Source: Bondarzewia mesenterica
Taxonomy: Eukaryota > Basidiomycota > Agaricomycetes > Russulales > Bondarzewiaceae
Reading direction: 5' to 3'
Assembly: GCA_004802705.1 (NCBI GenBank)
Contig: SGPL01000035.1
Span: forward strand, 1-64,000
Length of the DNA: 64,000 nucleotides
Numbering within the stretch: position 1 is the stretch's first letter; the number at the start of each line of letters is the position of its first letter. Made by a program: the position numbers and the translations under genes. Of the stretch, positions 40,272 through 51,623 are shown one piece after another. The notes under the pieces were generated by a model. That model worked only from the letters and a program-made list of their open reading frames with translations, was not told the DNA's origin and did no database searches.

Positions 40272-41509
40272 TCAGGCGACGATGCAGCCCGCACAGCAGC
40301 CCGCGGAGTTTTGATCCAGGCCGTCAGGGTGGCTGTAGACGCCAGGCGCACCGGGTCCACTGGGCTGCACGGGGCGACCGGTCTGTTGCTCCTGTGAATG
40401 AGAAAATTCGCATGAGCGTCGCGAGGGAGACAAAGGTTAAGAACGCGGACACGGACCTTGTTGTATCTGCGAATCTCGCGGACAAGGTTCGAAAAGGCCT
40501 CGTCGACATTGATACGCTGCTTGGCAGACGTCTCGATGAAGCGGCAGTTGAAGTGTTTCGCGAGATCGCGGCCCTCTAATAATGGTATCGTTATTCGACG
40601 GGGAATACAGGGTCAGCGACTGCTTATTTCCTAATTGGGAGTGAACCGCTAAAGCATACCGTTCATGCCGACCTGACGTTCATACTCGAGGTCGCACTTG
40701 TTGGCGACGACGATAACGGGGAAAGAGTCTTTGTCCTTGACGCGGAGGATTTGCTGATGGAAGGTGCTGATTTCCTCAAAGGAGTTGCGGGATGTGATGG
40801 AATAGACGAGCAGAAAGCCTTCGCCGGTGCGCATGTATTGTTCGCGCATAGCACTAGAAGAAACGAGGGGAAGTGAGCCTATTTGATGGGACGAAACATA
40901 AGGAGGGGCATCCAAGAGAAGACTGTTTGATCAAGGGATGATGTGATGCATGACGGAGCATGGAGGTGGATCGCGAAGTGGGCGACGCGGGGGGTACGAG
41001 TGCAGTAGCGAGCTGACTGCGATAAGCAGGTCGACGATTCTAACGGCGGACACTCGGAAAGACGTATGCGGTGGTAGCGAGTACTTACCCATACTCCTCC
41101 TGGCCAGCTGTATCCAGGACGTCCAACAGCGCAACCTCCTCATCAATTACGCACTGCTTCCGGTACGAGTCTGCGGGGAGTTTCGAGGGTCAGAGAATAA
41201 GAGTGAAACAAGCGGGGTAGGATGGCGTACCCTCAATAGTGGGGTCGTATTCGTCGACGAAGTGACTCTGAATGAACTGGATGGTCAACGCCGACTTGCC
41301 AACACCTTTTGGCAACAAGAACGACACCGTCAGCATTGGGGGGCCGCACGCATGTTTCGATAAAGATGAAGAATGAAAAAAAAACTGACCACCACCGCCA
41401 ACGACCACCAGCTTGTATTCCCTCAAAAACTGGGCCTGTGATAGATGTAACGTGTGAGCGTTCATGAGAGCGTGGGCAGCGAGAGATTGAGGGCACGGAC
41501 CCTAGACAT
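40272..41509 (-). CDS. RAS1: RAS small GTPase
   Basis: Membrane-bound GTP switch for growth and cAMP/MAPK signalling. Exons: 41509-41501 (9 nt, Met-Ser-Arg), 41435-41390, 41305-41231, 41170-41089, 40853-40660, 40575-40457 and 40391-40272; 214 residues. G1 is GGGGVGKS (residues 16-23, wild-type Gly at the codon-12 and codon-13 positions), the effector loop is [17 protein letters not shown]3 is DTAGQEEY (Gln67), G4 ANKCDLE and G5 ETSAKQR. The hypervariable tail ends CCAGCIVA, with a CaaX box CIVA for prenylation and upstream cysteines for palmitoylation. The tiny first coding exon is 65 nt upstream of the second and is required for the N-terminus. Length is normal for fungal Ras. Confidence 0.97.
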
Positions 41510-43803
41510 TTCTACGTATAGGATGGGACCGGTAAGAACGAGAAAGAAGAGGAGGATTTGGGAAAGAAGGTGGAAGGAAGGAGGGATGATATAAGGCGAG
41601 GGCAAGCCAGCGACACGATCTGTGACCTTGCACCGAAATGGCCTGTTCTCCTCGGCATCCCCCGGAGGCAGGTGGATCACAGTCTCATTTTCTATTTCAG
41701 CCTTCATGCACATGCCTTCCCCTTCAATATACACAATCCGGTCCATTTCGCTGATAGACACTCGACATGCCTTCAGCGTCTCATGTCAAAAAAAAAATTG
41801 ATATGTCTCGAAATTATAGGAACACCATATCTGGTTTCTACATATCATATTCTGTCCATACCCGCGCGCGCTCACTGGATCTCTTTCCCAAGCTCTGTAC
41901 AACAGAAGCACCGGGGCGTTCGCATCTCATCAGCAACCCTGTCGACTGCCGTCCCATTCTTAGCCTCAGCTTACTCTCACCCTCGTCTCCTCTTGTGCGC
42001 CGAGGGTTTCGTTATCTGTTCGTCCGTCCTAGGATCTAGCTTCTCCGATCCGACAATTATGCCAACCCATCTCATATGCTGTGCCCCTGTTAATCTGCCC
42101 CGCGTTCCTAGTCCCTACAGTACCCTGCACTACAAATCAAGTGACCATCGCTCTCGAGGCTCCCCCTCACATCCTAGTATTCTGGCTCCAATTTCAGGCT
42201 CATTCATGCAATCTCATTCTTCTTCCTCGCGATGGCCCTATGGATCACCGTATGTTAAAGCTCCTTTCTAACGCTCTATTGAATGCGGTGTTCTCCTCAT
42301 CATGACCCCAATTGATGTGAGTCAATATCCCCGCTCGTCCCGTAAATCTGTTCGAGCAGGCTCATGAATGATCGTGGAGAGTACATATCTATGAGCTTTG
42401 TGACACCTCGAGCTGCAGATGCCCGCGCCCGTGCCTCAAATGCTATGTCACAGGTTTGAGCACTAATGCATTGTCATGCGTCGTACTCGACCAACTGACA
42501 TTTCATTTGCACGTCGAGCGTTGTCGGGGCGTTTATGCTGATGACTCGGAGACATCCATTTCTGGACTATTCTGACTTACTATTCGTCCGGAACTTGTCT
42601 CGGATATCTTATCATCAGGAGTGTGACTCAGTGAGTATTCTGCGAGACTTGTCTATCAGATTTTCTACGGCAGTTACATTCACCGGTTGTTCGAAATACG
42701 GCGATCGTTCTCTTTCTCCGTACTGAGAACATCTGAAGTTTTCCTCTCTTCACTGATCGATTGCTGATCTAGCATGCTCATCTTTTCGTCCCTCGAAGTT
42801 TCCTTTGCATTCACCTTCTCTCTGTTCGCAAGGAACGGGGAACGGGAGGCCTGTGTATATTTCGTCCGCCATGATATTCAGAGACACTTTGTTCGCCTGG
42901 ATTTCCTTCGATCATTCCCGCAAAACCCAGTCATCTATCCCAATTTCCCTTCCGAGTTAATCTCCTTCAGGGGGACTGCAGGAGGCTGCAGGTCTTGACT
43001 CTACGAAATACGAGCTCGCTCAGCAACAAAATGGCGCCGCGGTCAATGTGTGAGTAACCGCATCTCGAAGGTGCTATACTCCGTCACTAACTCTGTCATC
43101 AGTGCCGCGGCGAACAGGATCTTTTCTTTTCTTTCTTGGAGCCCCGATCACATGCACTTTGAAACTTAAAGCTTTAAAGCTTAAAGGTTGACTGAGCTCG
43201 CTTAAAGTGCCGCAGGTGTTAAATCACATCTTGATGTTTGACAGGAGAACCAACGAACGTATCCGTTTTTCCCTTTTCCTTATTTTTATTTATGTAAACT
43301 ACGGTTCTTACCCTACCATCATGCACTCGGAAACTTACTCTTGGAGCCTGTCGTTCTGTTAAAAATGGTAAACCTGGGTATCCTATTATGAATGGCGCCC
43401 TCGGATGCGGCGTAGGGGAGCGGAGTTATTCGTGCCGGGCGTCGGCAAATCATACTCCGTGAAGGTCCGTCGGCTTCGGAAGCTGCTTTGCACTTCAACT
43501 TGTGCGGGTGACGTTTCTGCACCTCGGAGACTCCAGATGCCACAGCTTGCAACCCAAATTCGTAGGTGAGGAATGCGGGTTTGGGTGCAGTGGGCGCCCA
43601 AGCACTCGGTCGCCGAGAGACTTTTGTGTCAGGCATTCATGGACGCCGGGAGCGGGGTGTGGATGGTTCATGTTCTGCAATGCTGTCTGCTGACTCCCCG
43701 AACCTCCGAAGCCATGAAATAGAGCGTATTTAAGGTCGTTTGGATAGCTGTGTGATTCTACATCTTCTTTCCGCCCTTCTTCGGTTTTTCGAATTTTCGT
43801 CAT
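41510..43803. other. Long region without a supportable gene; possible decayed coding fragments
   Basis: About 2.3 kb upstream of RAS. Between 42300 and 43060 there are short stretches that look once-coding, for example a frame at 42367-42453 ending before a CAG|GT donor, and LDSTKYELAQQQNGAAVNV at about 42995-43050. They cannot be joined into one frame and I do not recognise the family. Around 43150-43220 the words CTTAAAG and CTTTAAAG recur. The rest is featureless. Confidence 0.4.
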
Positions 43804-44790
43804 TTGGAGTTCATGATGCTTCTGCTGGCGGCTCTGTCCGTATCGCCGTCCATGGGTCTCACGTTGCCCGAGGTAAAGCCTCGCGCTCCGTCGTTTCGAG
43901 GCATTAAAGTGATGTGCACTGCGCAGGCCTCAGATTTTGGTGATGTCGCGCTCGCGAATTTGGACAACAATATGGTGAACATTTTCTTTTCGTCTCAAAA
44001 AGCTCTGAAAAAGAAACTGAACTTTTCCCTCTGTATACGACCAACATTACGATCGGTGGGTGGTGTCTGTTTTTTTTTTAGCACTTGTGTCCGTTGTCCA
44101 TTCTCGCCGACATCACGATAGAGACCATGTTGAAAATCGACACTGGTTCGTAGGACCTCTGGGTATATCCCCAGACACAGCTGCAGAACGTCAATGTCAG
44201 CGATGCTGGACTCGTAAATGATTCTTATGACGGTGATTCTTATGGTGGGCCTGTACTGTAAACACCATTCAGCTTGGGGTCGTACTCGTTCGCTCTCAAG
44301 GTAAGTTTGAGACGTGGTATGTAGCGGTTCAGTTCTCTGATATGCCGTGATATGCAGCTTTTATCAGTGTCACAAATGTAAGCTCATTTCTTTCACATTC
44401 GATGACGTTTGACTGTGTATGCTGGTTCGCGTCCAGTTATTCTTCCCATACAACATCTACGGCATCCTGGGTCTCGCATTCAACGGCTTGCACAACGCTT
44501 AACACCCTGTGCGTCCCTCTCTCCACATCCCCATTCTCATTTGCTCATTTTATTAATGCCGCCATGGTGGGTTACGAAGGTTCGAATATGGTAAAGTAGA
44601 TCGTAACGGGTCGTACGTCGAGGACCCATACGTCCAATTCCTGCTCTTGACCAATGCGACCGAGGTCGCGCAAGATTTCCTACAAAGCCGCACGCACCCG
44701 CTCTCGGGCTCGCGATGCCGGCCCTCACGCCCAGCACGTCAACCAAATTCTGCAGGAGCAGGAGAAGAACTCGACTGCCGCGGTTTGAGT
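43804..44790 (+). pseudogene. Decayed pepsin-like (A1) aspartic protease
   Basis: A plausible secreted-protein start lies at 43813-43980 (MMLLLAALSVSPSMGL). Near 44140 the frame reads LKIDTG-S-stop-DLWVYPQ, the active-site block of A1 aspartic proteases with TAG in place of the second Ser codon. NVSDAGLVNDSYDGDSYGG and FSLGSYSFALK follow, then NIYGILGLAFNGLHNA at about 44440-44500 (the conserved GILGL stretch), then a stop. The second active-site Asp block is not found. The gene is therefore broken by stops and truncation. No intact parent copy is in the window. Confidence 0.65.
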
Positions 44791-45460
44791 CCCTCCCTCA
44801 ACGGGTAAATTTCCTTGGACAGAGGAAAATAGAAGTTGGGAGGCAGAATGGAAACGAGACTGAATGTGGATGAGATGTCGACACTTTCATGATTGCATGC
44901 CCTTATTTATTGCGCCATTCAACTTTCTTGCAGCGCAGCTGTAGCACATCTACGCTCGTTGGACGTTGAAGCGCTGTGATGCCTATCGCTAGAACCTCAG
45001 CGTATTGCTCGCACCTTGTGATATATGTATCACCATATCTCACTACATCTCCACTGTTCTGTTAACCCGAGAGGAAGAAAGAGATGGCATGGTGATCAAC
45101 ATCTAAAAAACGCAGGACGAATACTTTTTTATGCAGAAGACATGGAGGGACACCTTGTATGTAATGACGTGATGCGTTGTAGCGTAGCCGGTTGCGCATT
45201 TCCAAATATCTGAGTAGTGAGTGCATCTGAGATAAATGGTAGATGGCCACCATGCGCGTCATACAAATGCCTGTAGGCGACTGTCTTCCTAGACCTCGGT
45301 CAGTACAGTAAGTAAGGGCCTCACAAGGGACCTCGCTCCCACTGTGTGCCTTCCGTCGACTCCCGTCCTACATAAGAAGGAAAACATCAATTCCACGGGG
45401 ATTTGTCAACAGAGAAACTCAAGGAAAGGCGACGAATCGTCGAGACGAGACGAGGAGACG
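44791..45460. other. Intergenic stretch
   Basis: 670 bp downstream of the protease remnant and of CIA30. Only short frames, none recognised. Confidence 0.45.
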
Positions 45461-46443
45461 CTACGTACTAGGCGGGACGCTGACGTCCTCCTCGTTGACG
45501 GCGCGGATCTCGTCGATGCCGAGCTCGTACGGGCCCTCGACGCCCGAGTTGCCACCGAGGAGAGAGATGCCGATGGTGCGGATGCGCTCGCGGAGCATCG
45601 AGATCTGGTCAGAGGCGATTTCGCCTGTGTTGGTCAATACGAATGCGTCGAACGGAACCTGCGAAAATTGCGTGTGAGTGAAAGGGGGATAGGTAAGGGG
45701 AGAGAGAGAAGACGGGAACGGGGAAGGGGAGGGGGGGAAGAGGGGGAAGGAGACAAACAAAGATGTCTTCCCAGCCGCCGTCGGAACGCGAGAAGTAGAG
45801 ACGATGTTGCCAAAGATCGGAGGTGATGGGCCCGTCGGTTTGGATGTTGACGAAGTAGGAGTTGCGCGTGCGCGGGTGGCCCGCGGCGCGTAGACGGAGG
45901 GCGAGGAAGCGATGCTGAGAGACGTCGTCTGTGAGCTCACCAAACAGCGACGGTCGGTGCTGCGAATCAAAAAGCAACATGTCAAGAACAAGAAAGAAGA
46001 GAACGTGACTTTCAGCGTCGGTGCATGCGACGTGCTTGTGCGCACCTTGTTCCGGAAACCCGCGTACCCTCCGCGCAGCTTGCCCTCGAGCCCAGGCTTG
46101 ACGCCGAGCCGCATGTCGCCCCAGAATTTCGCGGTGGCGGGTTTTCCGATGGTTTTGTTGTGTTCCGGGTTCTCGTCGAGGTCGAGGTGCACGGACGAGG
46201 TGCCACCGATGTCCGCGTCGCAGCCTGTTGCATACTGGGCGAGGTCTTCGCGCGAATTGAGCGTGAAGAGGGTGATGGGTGCGCGTGAGGGAGTTTCAGT
46301 GCCTTGCATGCGCAAGACTTGAAAGAGGACGAACAGGTCAGCGAACGAGTGTATATGTGTGAGAGGTGCGTACTTCGGGAGGTGCTGTCTCGGAGGATTC
46401 GGCTTGTGCGGTTGAGGTATGCGGACCAGTGTGATAGAGACAT
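45461..46443 (-). CDS. CIA30: Complex I intermediate-associated protein 30 (NDUFAF1 family)
   Basis: Mitochondrial assembly factor for respiratory complex I. Exons: 46443-46374, 46317-46046, 45959-45759 and 45658-45461; 246 residues. The N-terminus is Arg/Ser-rich without acidic residues for the first 17 positions (NRTSRILRDSTSRS), fitting a mitochondrial presequence. The CIA30 domain covers most of the protein: LFTLNSREDLAQYATGCDAD, then KFWGDMRLGVKPGLEGKL, GGYAGFRNKHRPSLFG, NSYFVNIQTDGPITSDLWQH, GGWEDIFVPFDAFVLTN and IGISLLGGNSGVEGPYELGI. These are the canonical blocks. Length fits fungal orthologues. Confidence 0.93.
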
Positions 46444-46920
46444 TTTTGGAGGAATGTAGAGACGCGTAGCTCAAGCGCTATTCGAGATGGATGAAGGTTG
46501 AGAGAGATTGCGAGGTTGAAAGCCTGAGTGCAGCCTATAGTGAAGTTGAAGAGCCAAGAGGCGGAAGACTGGGTCGGTCATCAATGCATCATAGCCGACA
46601 GTTATCAGATAAGATTGATTTCGACCATTGACACCGAAGTTTGAACTAATTCAAGTTATTGCAGAAACTCTTCTCAGCCCACCACTGACGCGACCACATC
46701 GCCGTTGCATTCCTCAGTTCCCTCTATCAAGCCGTACTGCAAGCATTTGACTTGAAAGCGCTCAAGTGTCGAGCCAGCGCCCTCCATTGCCCGCCCAGCA
46801 AACCGGCAGCCAGCTAGAGTCAGCCTGTACTAGTGCCTCCTAATGCTAGTATGCTAGTACAGAGCCGTCCTCGCATGCGCGATCACAGCTTCAGGTTGAT
46901 GTCGGTCAGGTCAGGTCAGC
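46444..46920. other. Intergenic: CIA30 promoter side
   Basis: 477 bp upstream of CIA30. Short palindromic and tandem words (ACTAGT near 46830, GGTCAGGTCAGG near 46906) are the only structure noticed. Confidence 0.4.
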
Positions 46921-47410
46921 GTGGAGCCCTGCGGGTTTTGCGGAGATGATAAATGCGTAGTTCAGCTAACAAAAAAGGCGAAATCATCAATGTCAGTCAC
47001 TATCTCATCAAGTTGCAAATACCATTATGAAGGAATGGTCTACGGATCCGCAATCAAGTCAACCGGAAACTCACCTTGCACCAACGTCCGGATCCACTGT
47101 CCCATCTGCCCAAAATCTGCCTCTGGCCAGCCTCGAACGATTTGGAAGTATAACATGGTATATCATGTTAGCGAATAGTGAACACGCGTCGCTCGAAGGT
47201 TCCGAAGCCAGCTTCTTGTTGATATGTTTATATCGAGGAAGGAGGAGTCTGCAATGGGGATTGATAATGAGGTTACTGTGGACTGGAGGAGGGACCATCC
47301 CGGGCAGTGATGATGTGCAGGAGGTCAGAGAGAGTTCGAAGAGGGACAGAGCACCTTCGATGATTGTAACGGAGAGGTCGGACGAGTCCCGTACACAGCG
47401 CGTAATCTAA
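46921..47410 (+). pseudogene. Remnant of a mobile-element-associated Cys-rich gene
   Basis: The frame from 46921 has CGFCGDDKCVVQLTKK, SSCKYHYEGMVYG, PCTNVRIHCPICPKSASG and TIWKYNMVYHVSE, then a stop. The next block continues in another frame (SEHASLEGSEASFL, later PGSDD), so a single frameshift near 47165 separates them. This Cys/His pattern is one I associate with multicopy genes lying near transposons in mushroom genomes; function unknown. It has no clear start and lies directly upstream of RAE1, whose promoter it may overlap. Confidence 0.5.
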
Positions 47411-47514
47411 TCGTGGTATGTTATCTGAGTGGGTCAAGTGTTCGGGTCTCAGGCGCTAAACTCACGAGGGTTGATGTCAGGAATTCGTCGACTGGTAGCC
47501 CCTTGTGTTTGACC

Positions 47515-49044
47515 ATGGCGTTTTTCGGAGCGGCATCGACGTCTTCCAATGTTGCCAATGTTGCCGCCACCGCAGACAAGGATGTTGAAGTCATTGACCC
47601 ACCTCCTGACTCCATCTCGTCACTTTCGTTCTCTCCGTTGGCTGATTACCTCGCAGTTGGCAGCTGGGACAATAATGTACGCGCCCGACTTCCTATTTCT
47701 TTCACTGTCAACGCTCACCTGGATTTTATAGGTACGCATTTATGAAGTGGGGGCAAATGGACAGACCCAAGGAAAAGCTATGTATGGGCATTAAGGACCC
47801 GTCCTAAGTGTGTGCTGGAACAAGGTGCGTGACTATTCAGCGGCCAGGCTTCTTGACAAAGCTGACTGACAGACGTTGCTAGGAGGGAAATAAGCTTATT
47901 TCTGGGGGTTGTGATAATGCTGCAAGATTGTTCGATATTCAGACGGGTCAGTCGCAGCAGGTGGCTCAACATATCGCGCCTGTGAAGGTTGTCAAATGGA
48001 TCGACACACCTCAGGGTGGCATTCTCGCTACAGGAAGCTGGGATAAGACGCTCAAGGTGCATATGATATCTTCTATCTCTCGCTGCTGTTACGCTGAAGA
48101 ATTTATCGTAGTATTGGGACTTGCGAACCGCAAATCCCATTACAACGGTGCAGCTTCCCGAGCGCTGCTACACATTTGACGTCGTCTATCCCCTCCTTGT
48201 CGTCGGAACGGCCGAAAAGCATATCCAAATCTTCAATCTGTCTTCGAGCCCTACCACTCCATTCAAGGTCCGTTTCCACGCGCCTTGGCTTTCATTTTTC
48301 TGCTAACTTCGCCCACAGACGGTGATTTCGCCTTTGAAATGGCAAACGCGCGTGGTATCGTGTTTCCCGACGAGCAATGGGTTCACTATCGGCAGGGTCG
48401 AAGGACGCGTTGCCATCCAGTAAGTACTTATCCATCCATCCGTGTACTTCGCGCCTGATAGCTTGATTCACACCAGATATGTCGACGACAAAGATGCTGG
48501 GTAGTTTCAGCAACCAACTTGTACGCGTCATTTGCCACTGACTTGGTGTTCACAGGAACAACTATTCTTTCAGATGCCATCGTCGAGAGCAAGGGCCGAC
48601 CGCAAAAGACCAATCGCTCGTCTATGCCGTGAACGACATCACATTCCATCCAGTGCATGGCACGTTCTCAACCTGCGGTGCGCTCTCCGTTTTGCCAGAT
48701 ACCTCTCAATGAAACAAGCTTATATTTGTTCATCACAGGCTCCGACGGAATCATGAACTTCTGGGACAAGGATGCTCGGAGCCGTCTGAAGAGTACGTCA
48801 CGGCACACAAAAGTGACATGGCCACAGACTCACCTTGTCTTGTCTTCCCTTGCCTGCAGCTTTCGACCCTTGCCCAGCGCCCATCTCCGCCACTGCGTTC
48901 AACCGCAATGGCACGATTTGCGCCTACGCCGTTTCCTATGATTGGTCCAAGGGACATTCACGCGCAACGCCAGGCACCCCAAATAAAGTGATGCTGCATG
49001 CCACGAAAGATGACGAAGTAAAGAAGAGACCTTCCAAGCGGTGA
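47515..49044 (+). CDS. RAE1: mRNA export factor RAE1 (WD40), with one in-frame stop
   Basis: WD-repeat protein that binds the GLEBS motif of nucleoporins in mRNA export. Exons: 47515-47676, 47732-47824, 47883-48056, 48112-48267, 48319-48419, 48477-48500 (24 nt), 48556-48677, 48739-48792 and 48860-49044; they sum to 357 codons. Family blocks are [95 protein letters not shown] and DITFHPVHGTFSTCGSDG. All junctions keep the frame except that codon 75 (47792-47794) is TAA between MYGH and GPVLSVCWNK, where orthologues have Glu. Either the gene is broken at one base or the assembly has an error; everything downstream looks under selection. Confidence 0.88.
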
Positions 49045-49462
49045 ACGCAGGTCCAACTTTGTCATTTGCGCACTTCTCTTTTTGTCCCGTCGTATTGTAC
49101 TCCTGTCTGCCCACTGTATTTTTCTCATTCACCTGCAGTCATCATAGCTGTTTGCTCACGTCGTCCTACTTCTACGCCGCCCAACTGCCGGTCTCCTTTC
49201 TTGCAAGCTCAAAAGCGGTAGAACACTACGTACATCAGGAAAAAGTCAGAAGTATATTGAGACCAATATAGTCTACATAGTGCCCATAGCTCCGTTGCAA
49301 GCCCCTTGTTATGTTGTGATCCATAGTTTGTCATGTTTACAATGAAGTGCTATAGACAACTATAGAGTTGGCTATAGGCTCTATGGCATATGGGTAAACT
49401 TGTTGTATCATAGTCTTTATTGTTAGCTATAGGCCTTGATAGCACTCAGGGGCGGGCGGTGT
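49045..49462. other. RAE1 3' region, AT-rich with CTATAG words
   Basis: The segment 49340-49440 repeats CTATAG/CTATAGG several times on both strands; the word is palindromic. No gene seen. It ends at the terminal repeat of the fold-back element. Confidence 0.45.
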
Positions 49463-49894
49463 ACTAGCAAATAAGAAGATGAAATCCGGAAAAACTAATG
49501 CTTCAATATTTACCACATGAGAGATTTGAACCCAAGACCTCAGCAAACAGCAAGCACTTTGGGCACTTTTAACCATTAGGCCAAATGGCTCATACAATTG
49601 TAGTTGGTTATTGAATTATATACTGTATTTTTCGACTTATAACTTTTTCATCTAGGTGTCTAGGGGTGAAATGGATATCTGCTGCAGGTGCACTCAACAG
49701 ATTCTAGCTGTGACCTCATAACTAGATATTTAAACTCTTCTCATCAGTAGCTTGCTGGTGATATGAGGTATGTCACATATTGGTGCATGAAAACTGTCGA
49801 AAAAGCGAAAAATATTCACCCCACTGGATACCCAGATGAAAAAGTTTCTAAGTCAAAAAATGCGGTATATAATTCAATAACTAAGCATAATTAT

Positions 49895-49978
49895 ATGAGC
49901 CATTTGGCTTAGTGGTTAAAAGTGCTCAAAGTGCTTGCTGTTTGTTGAGGTCTTGGGTTCAAATCTCTCATGTGGTAA
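49895..49978 (+). other. tRNA-like segment (A and B boxes) in the right arm
   Basis: Reads GAGCCATTTGGCTTAGTGG, then TCTTGGGTTCAAATCTC and CTCATGTGG. A-box and B-box words are about 45 bp apart as in Pol III type 2 promoters, and ATGAG/CTCAT could pair as part of an acceptor stem. The middle does not fold into a normal 7-nt anticodon loop, so this is tRNA-derived rather than a tRNA gene. An inverted copy lies at about 49546-49598. Confidence 0.6.
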
Positions 49979-50001
49979 ATATTGAAGCATTAGTTTTTTC
50001 G

Positions 50002-50347
50002 TGTTTAGATGTTCGTTTACACTAGGGTAATCGACCGCACCTGTTTCCTACCCGGCGATGGCTCGCCCGCAGCTCAGGTGACTCAGCGAGTCTCCTAGGT
50101 GTTCCCTGGACGTGTTCGGGTGGAGTGCGGCGCGCACGACTGTGAGGACCGATGCGTTCAGGATGAGTGCGGCACGCACGAATGCGAGGACTGAGTGCGG
50201 AGCGCAGTTAGGGGCCATGACGGATTCATCACGAATGGTCCCTGAGTGAGGTTTCGTTCCCACTCCAGCGAGGGAGATATTCGAGCGGATAGGAGTGCGC
50301 TACTCCTTAGCTCACGCTCTCATCTCGCCAGGTAGATTGTTTCGCAA
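50002..50347 (+). repeat. A1 repeat of the Ngaro-like element
   Basis: 346 bp, ungapped copy of A2 (54681-55026). The two differ at about 15 positions, all transitions and nearly all at CpG sites. Confidence 0.9.
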
Positions 50348-50384
50348 ATTATAGTCATTTAAACTCCCATCTTCAATCAATCCA

Positions 50385-51623
50385 ATGTCACTCGATGACT
50401 CGTCAACACAGTCGTCTATCAGCCAAACTCAGGGGTCAGTCCTGAACGAGTCCCCATTCGTCTCAAGGGTCTCGAAAGACTGCAAAGCTGTCGTCGAGCA
50501 GTTCTGACTCGGTCATTCCACCAAGTCGCAAGCATCACGGCAGCTTCTCGAGAAGCTCTCGAGCAAACTGGATGGCGAGTTCCGCGATGCCAAGCCTATT
50601 AACGAGAATGAGCGGCAAGCAGCCTACGATGACTACTTTGAGCAGCTCGAGGGCATCGATGCAAGCAGAAGGGTTGTTGGAGTTGAACCGAGGAGGCCAG
50701 CAGCGGACGATAGTGGCAAGGGTACAGGAGGTCGGGGAGACCAAGCAATGCGTGGGACGTCCGACCCTCTTGGAGAGGCTCAGCCTCGCTCCCCCTCTCT
50801 CAAGCAGCGCAGAACTGAGGACGAAGAGTCCAGAGAGCGCACCGAGTCTCCCAAGCATCCCATCAACCCATCACTTTTCCCATTCGGGCAAGACGTCAAC
50901 TTCGCTCCCCTTGATGAGGAACTCAGACTTACACTCGAGCTCAAAGCCAACTATGTACGAGACGTCAAGTTTGTCAAAAGTGAGATCGCCTCTCAGCCCG
51001 ACCTGCCCGACATCCCACCAGCTGTATGGGACGACCTCATCAGGAGCGGCTACGTCGATTTCGACAAGATTGCCACCTCCCACTATATGCTTGAAGGGGA
51101 TCCACGGGAGGCACGATAGCTCGGAGATTTCGAGGTCATATCAGCAGGTTCCTCGCAGCCCAAGCGAGCAGTTTCTTCCCAAGCCGATTGGTCCCTCGCC
51201 TGAAACAAATATAAGCAGGGGGTGCTCTATCTCTACCGACATCGAGGACCCGAGCTACAGGCTTATGAGGAGTACATCCTCGGACAGTTTACAGCTACCA
51301 GTGCCGACACTGTCATTAACTTCGACAAGGCCATCCGCAGCAGAGTTGGAAGACAGAATAACCTTAAGCTCTCCGACTTCAGAAAGTTCAATGACTTGTT
51401 CACCTCACAGATCATTATCCTCGCGTCGAGAGGTCGATCTTCGGTTGGCATGTCTAAAGCGCAAGGTGGAAAATCTCGAGCGAGGGAGAAAGAGGTTTGC
51501 CTTACGTGGAACAGGGATGGGCGATGCAACTGGAAAAACTGCAAGTTTAAGCATATCTGCTCCGAGTGCAGGTCTCCCGCACACCCTCACGCTGATTGTC
51601 CACGAAGCACCGCACGCAAGTAA
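50385..51623 (+). pseudogene. Gag-like protein of the Ngaro-like element, three nonsense codons
   Basis: One continuous frame from ATG 50385 to the stop at 51623 apart from TGA at 50505, TAG at 51117 and TGA at 51201. The middle has FPFGQDVNFAPLDEELRLTL; the end has a Cys/His finger, CLTWNRDGRCNWKNCKFKH, then CSECRSPAHPHADC. The stops fit C-to-T or G-to-A changes from CGA/TGG and CAG. The longer open frame that overlaps it in another phase is a shadow up to about 51600. It presumably packaged the element's RNA. Confidence 0.72.

Noticed and set aside
42300..43060. A small spliced gene upstream of RAS
   Set aside because: Candidate exons cannot be joined in one frame and no family is recognised.
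49895..49978. Functional tRNA gene
   Set aside because: A and B boxes are present, but the anticodon arm does not fold to a 7-nt loop and the copy is part of an inverted repeat element.
50572..51600. First third of the 663-codon open frame as a real protein
   Set aside because: Composition is Ser-rich shadow sequence. The conserved gag-like protein with the Cys/His finger lies in another frame over the same bases; only the part after about 51600 is RT.
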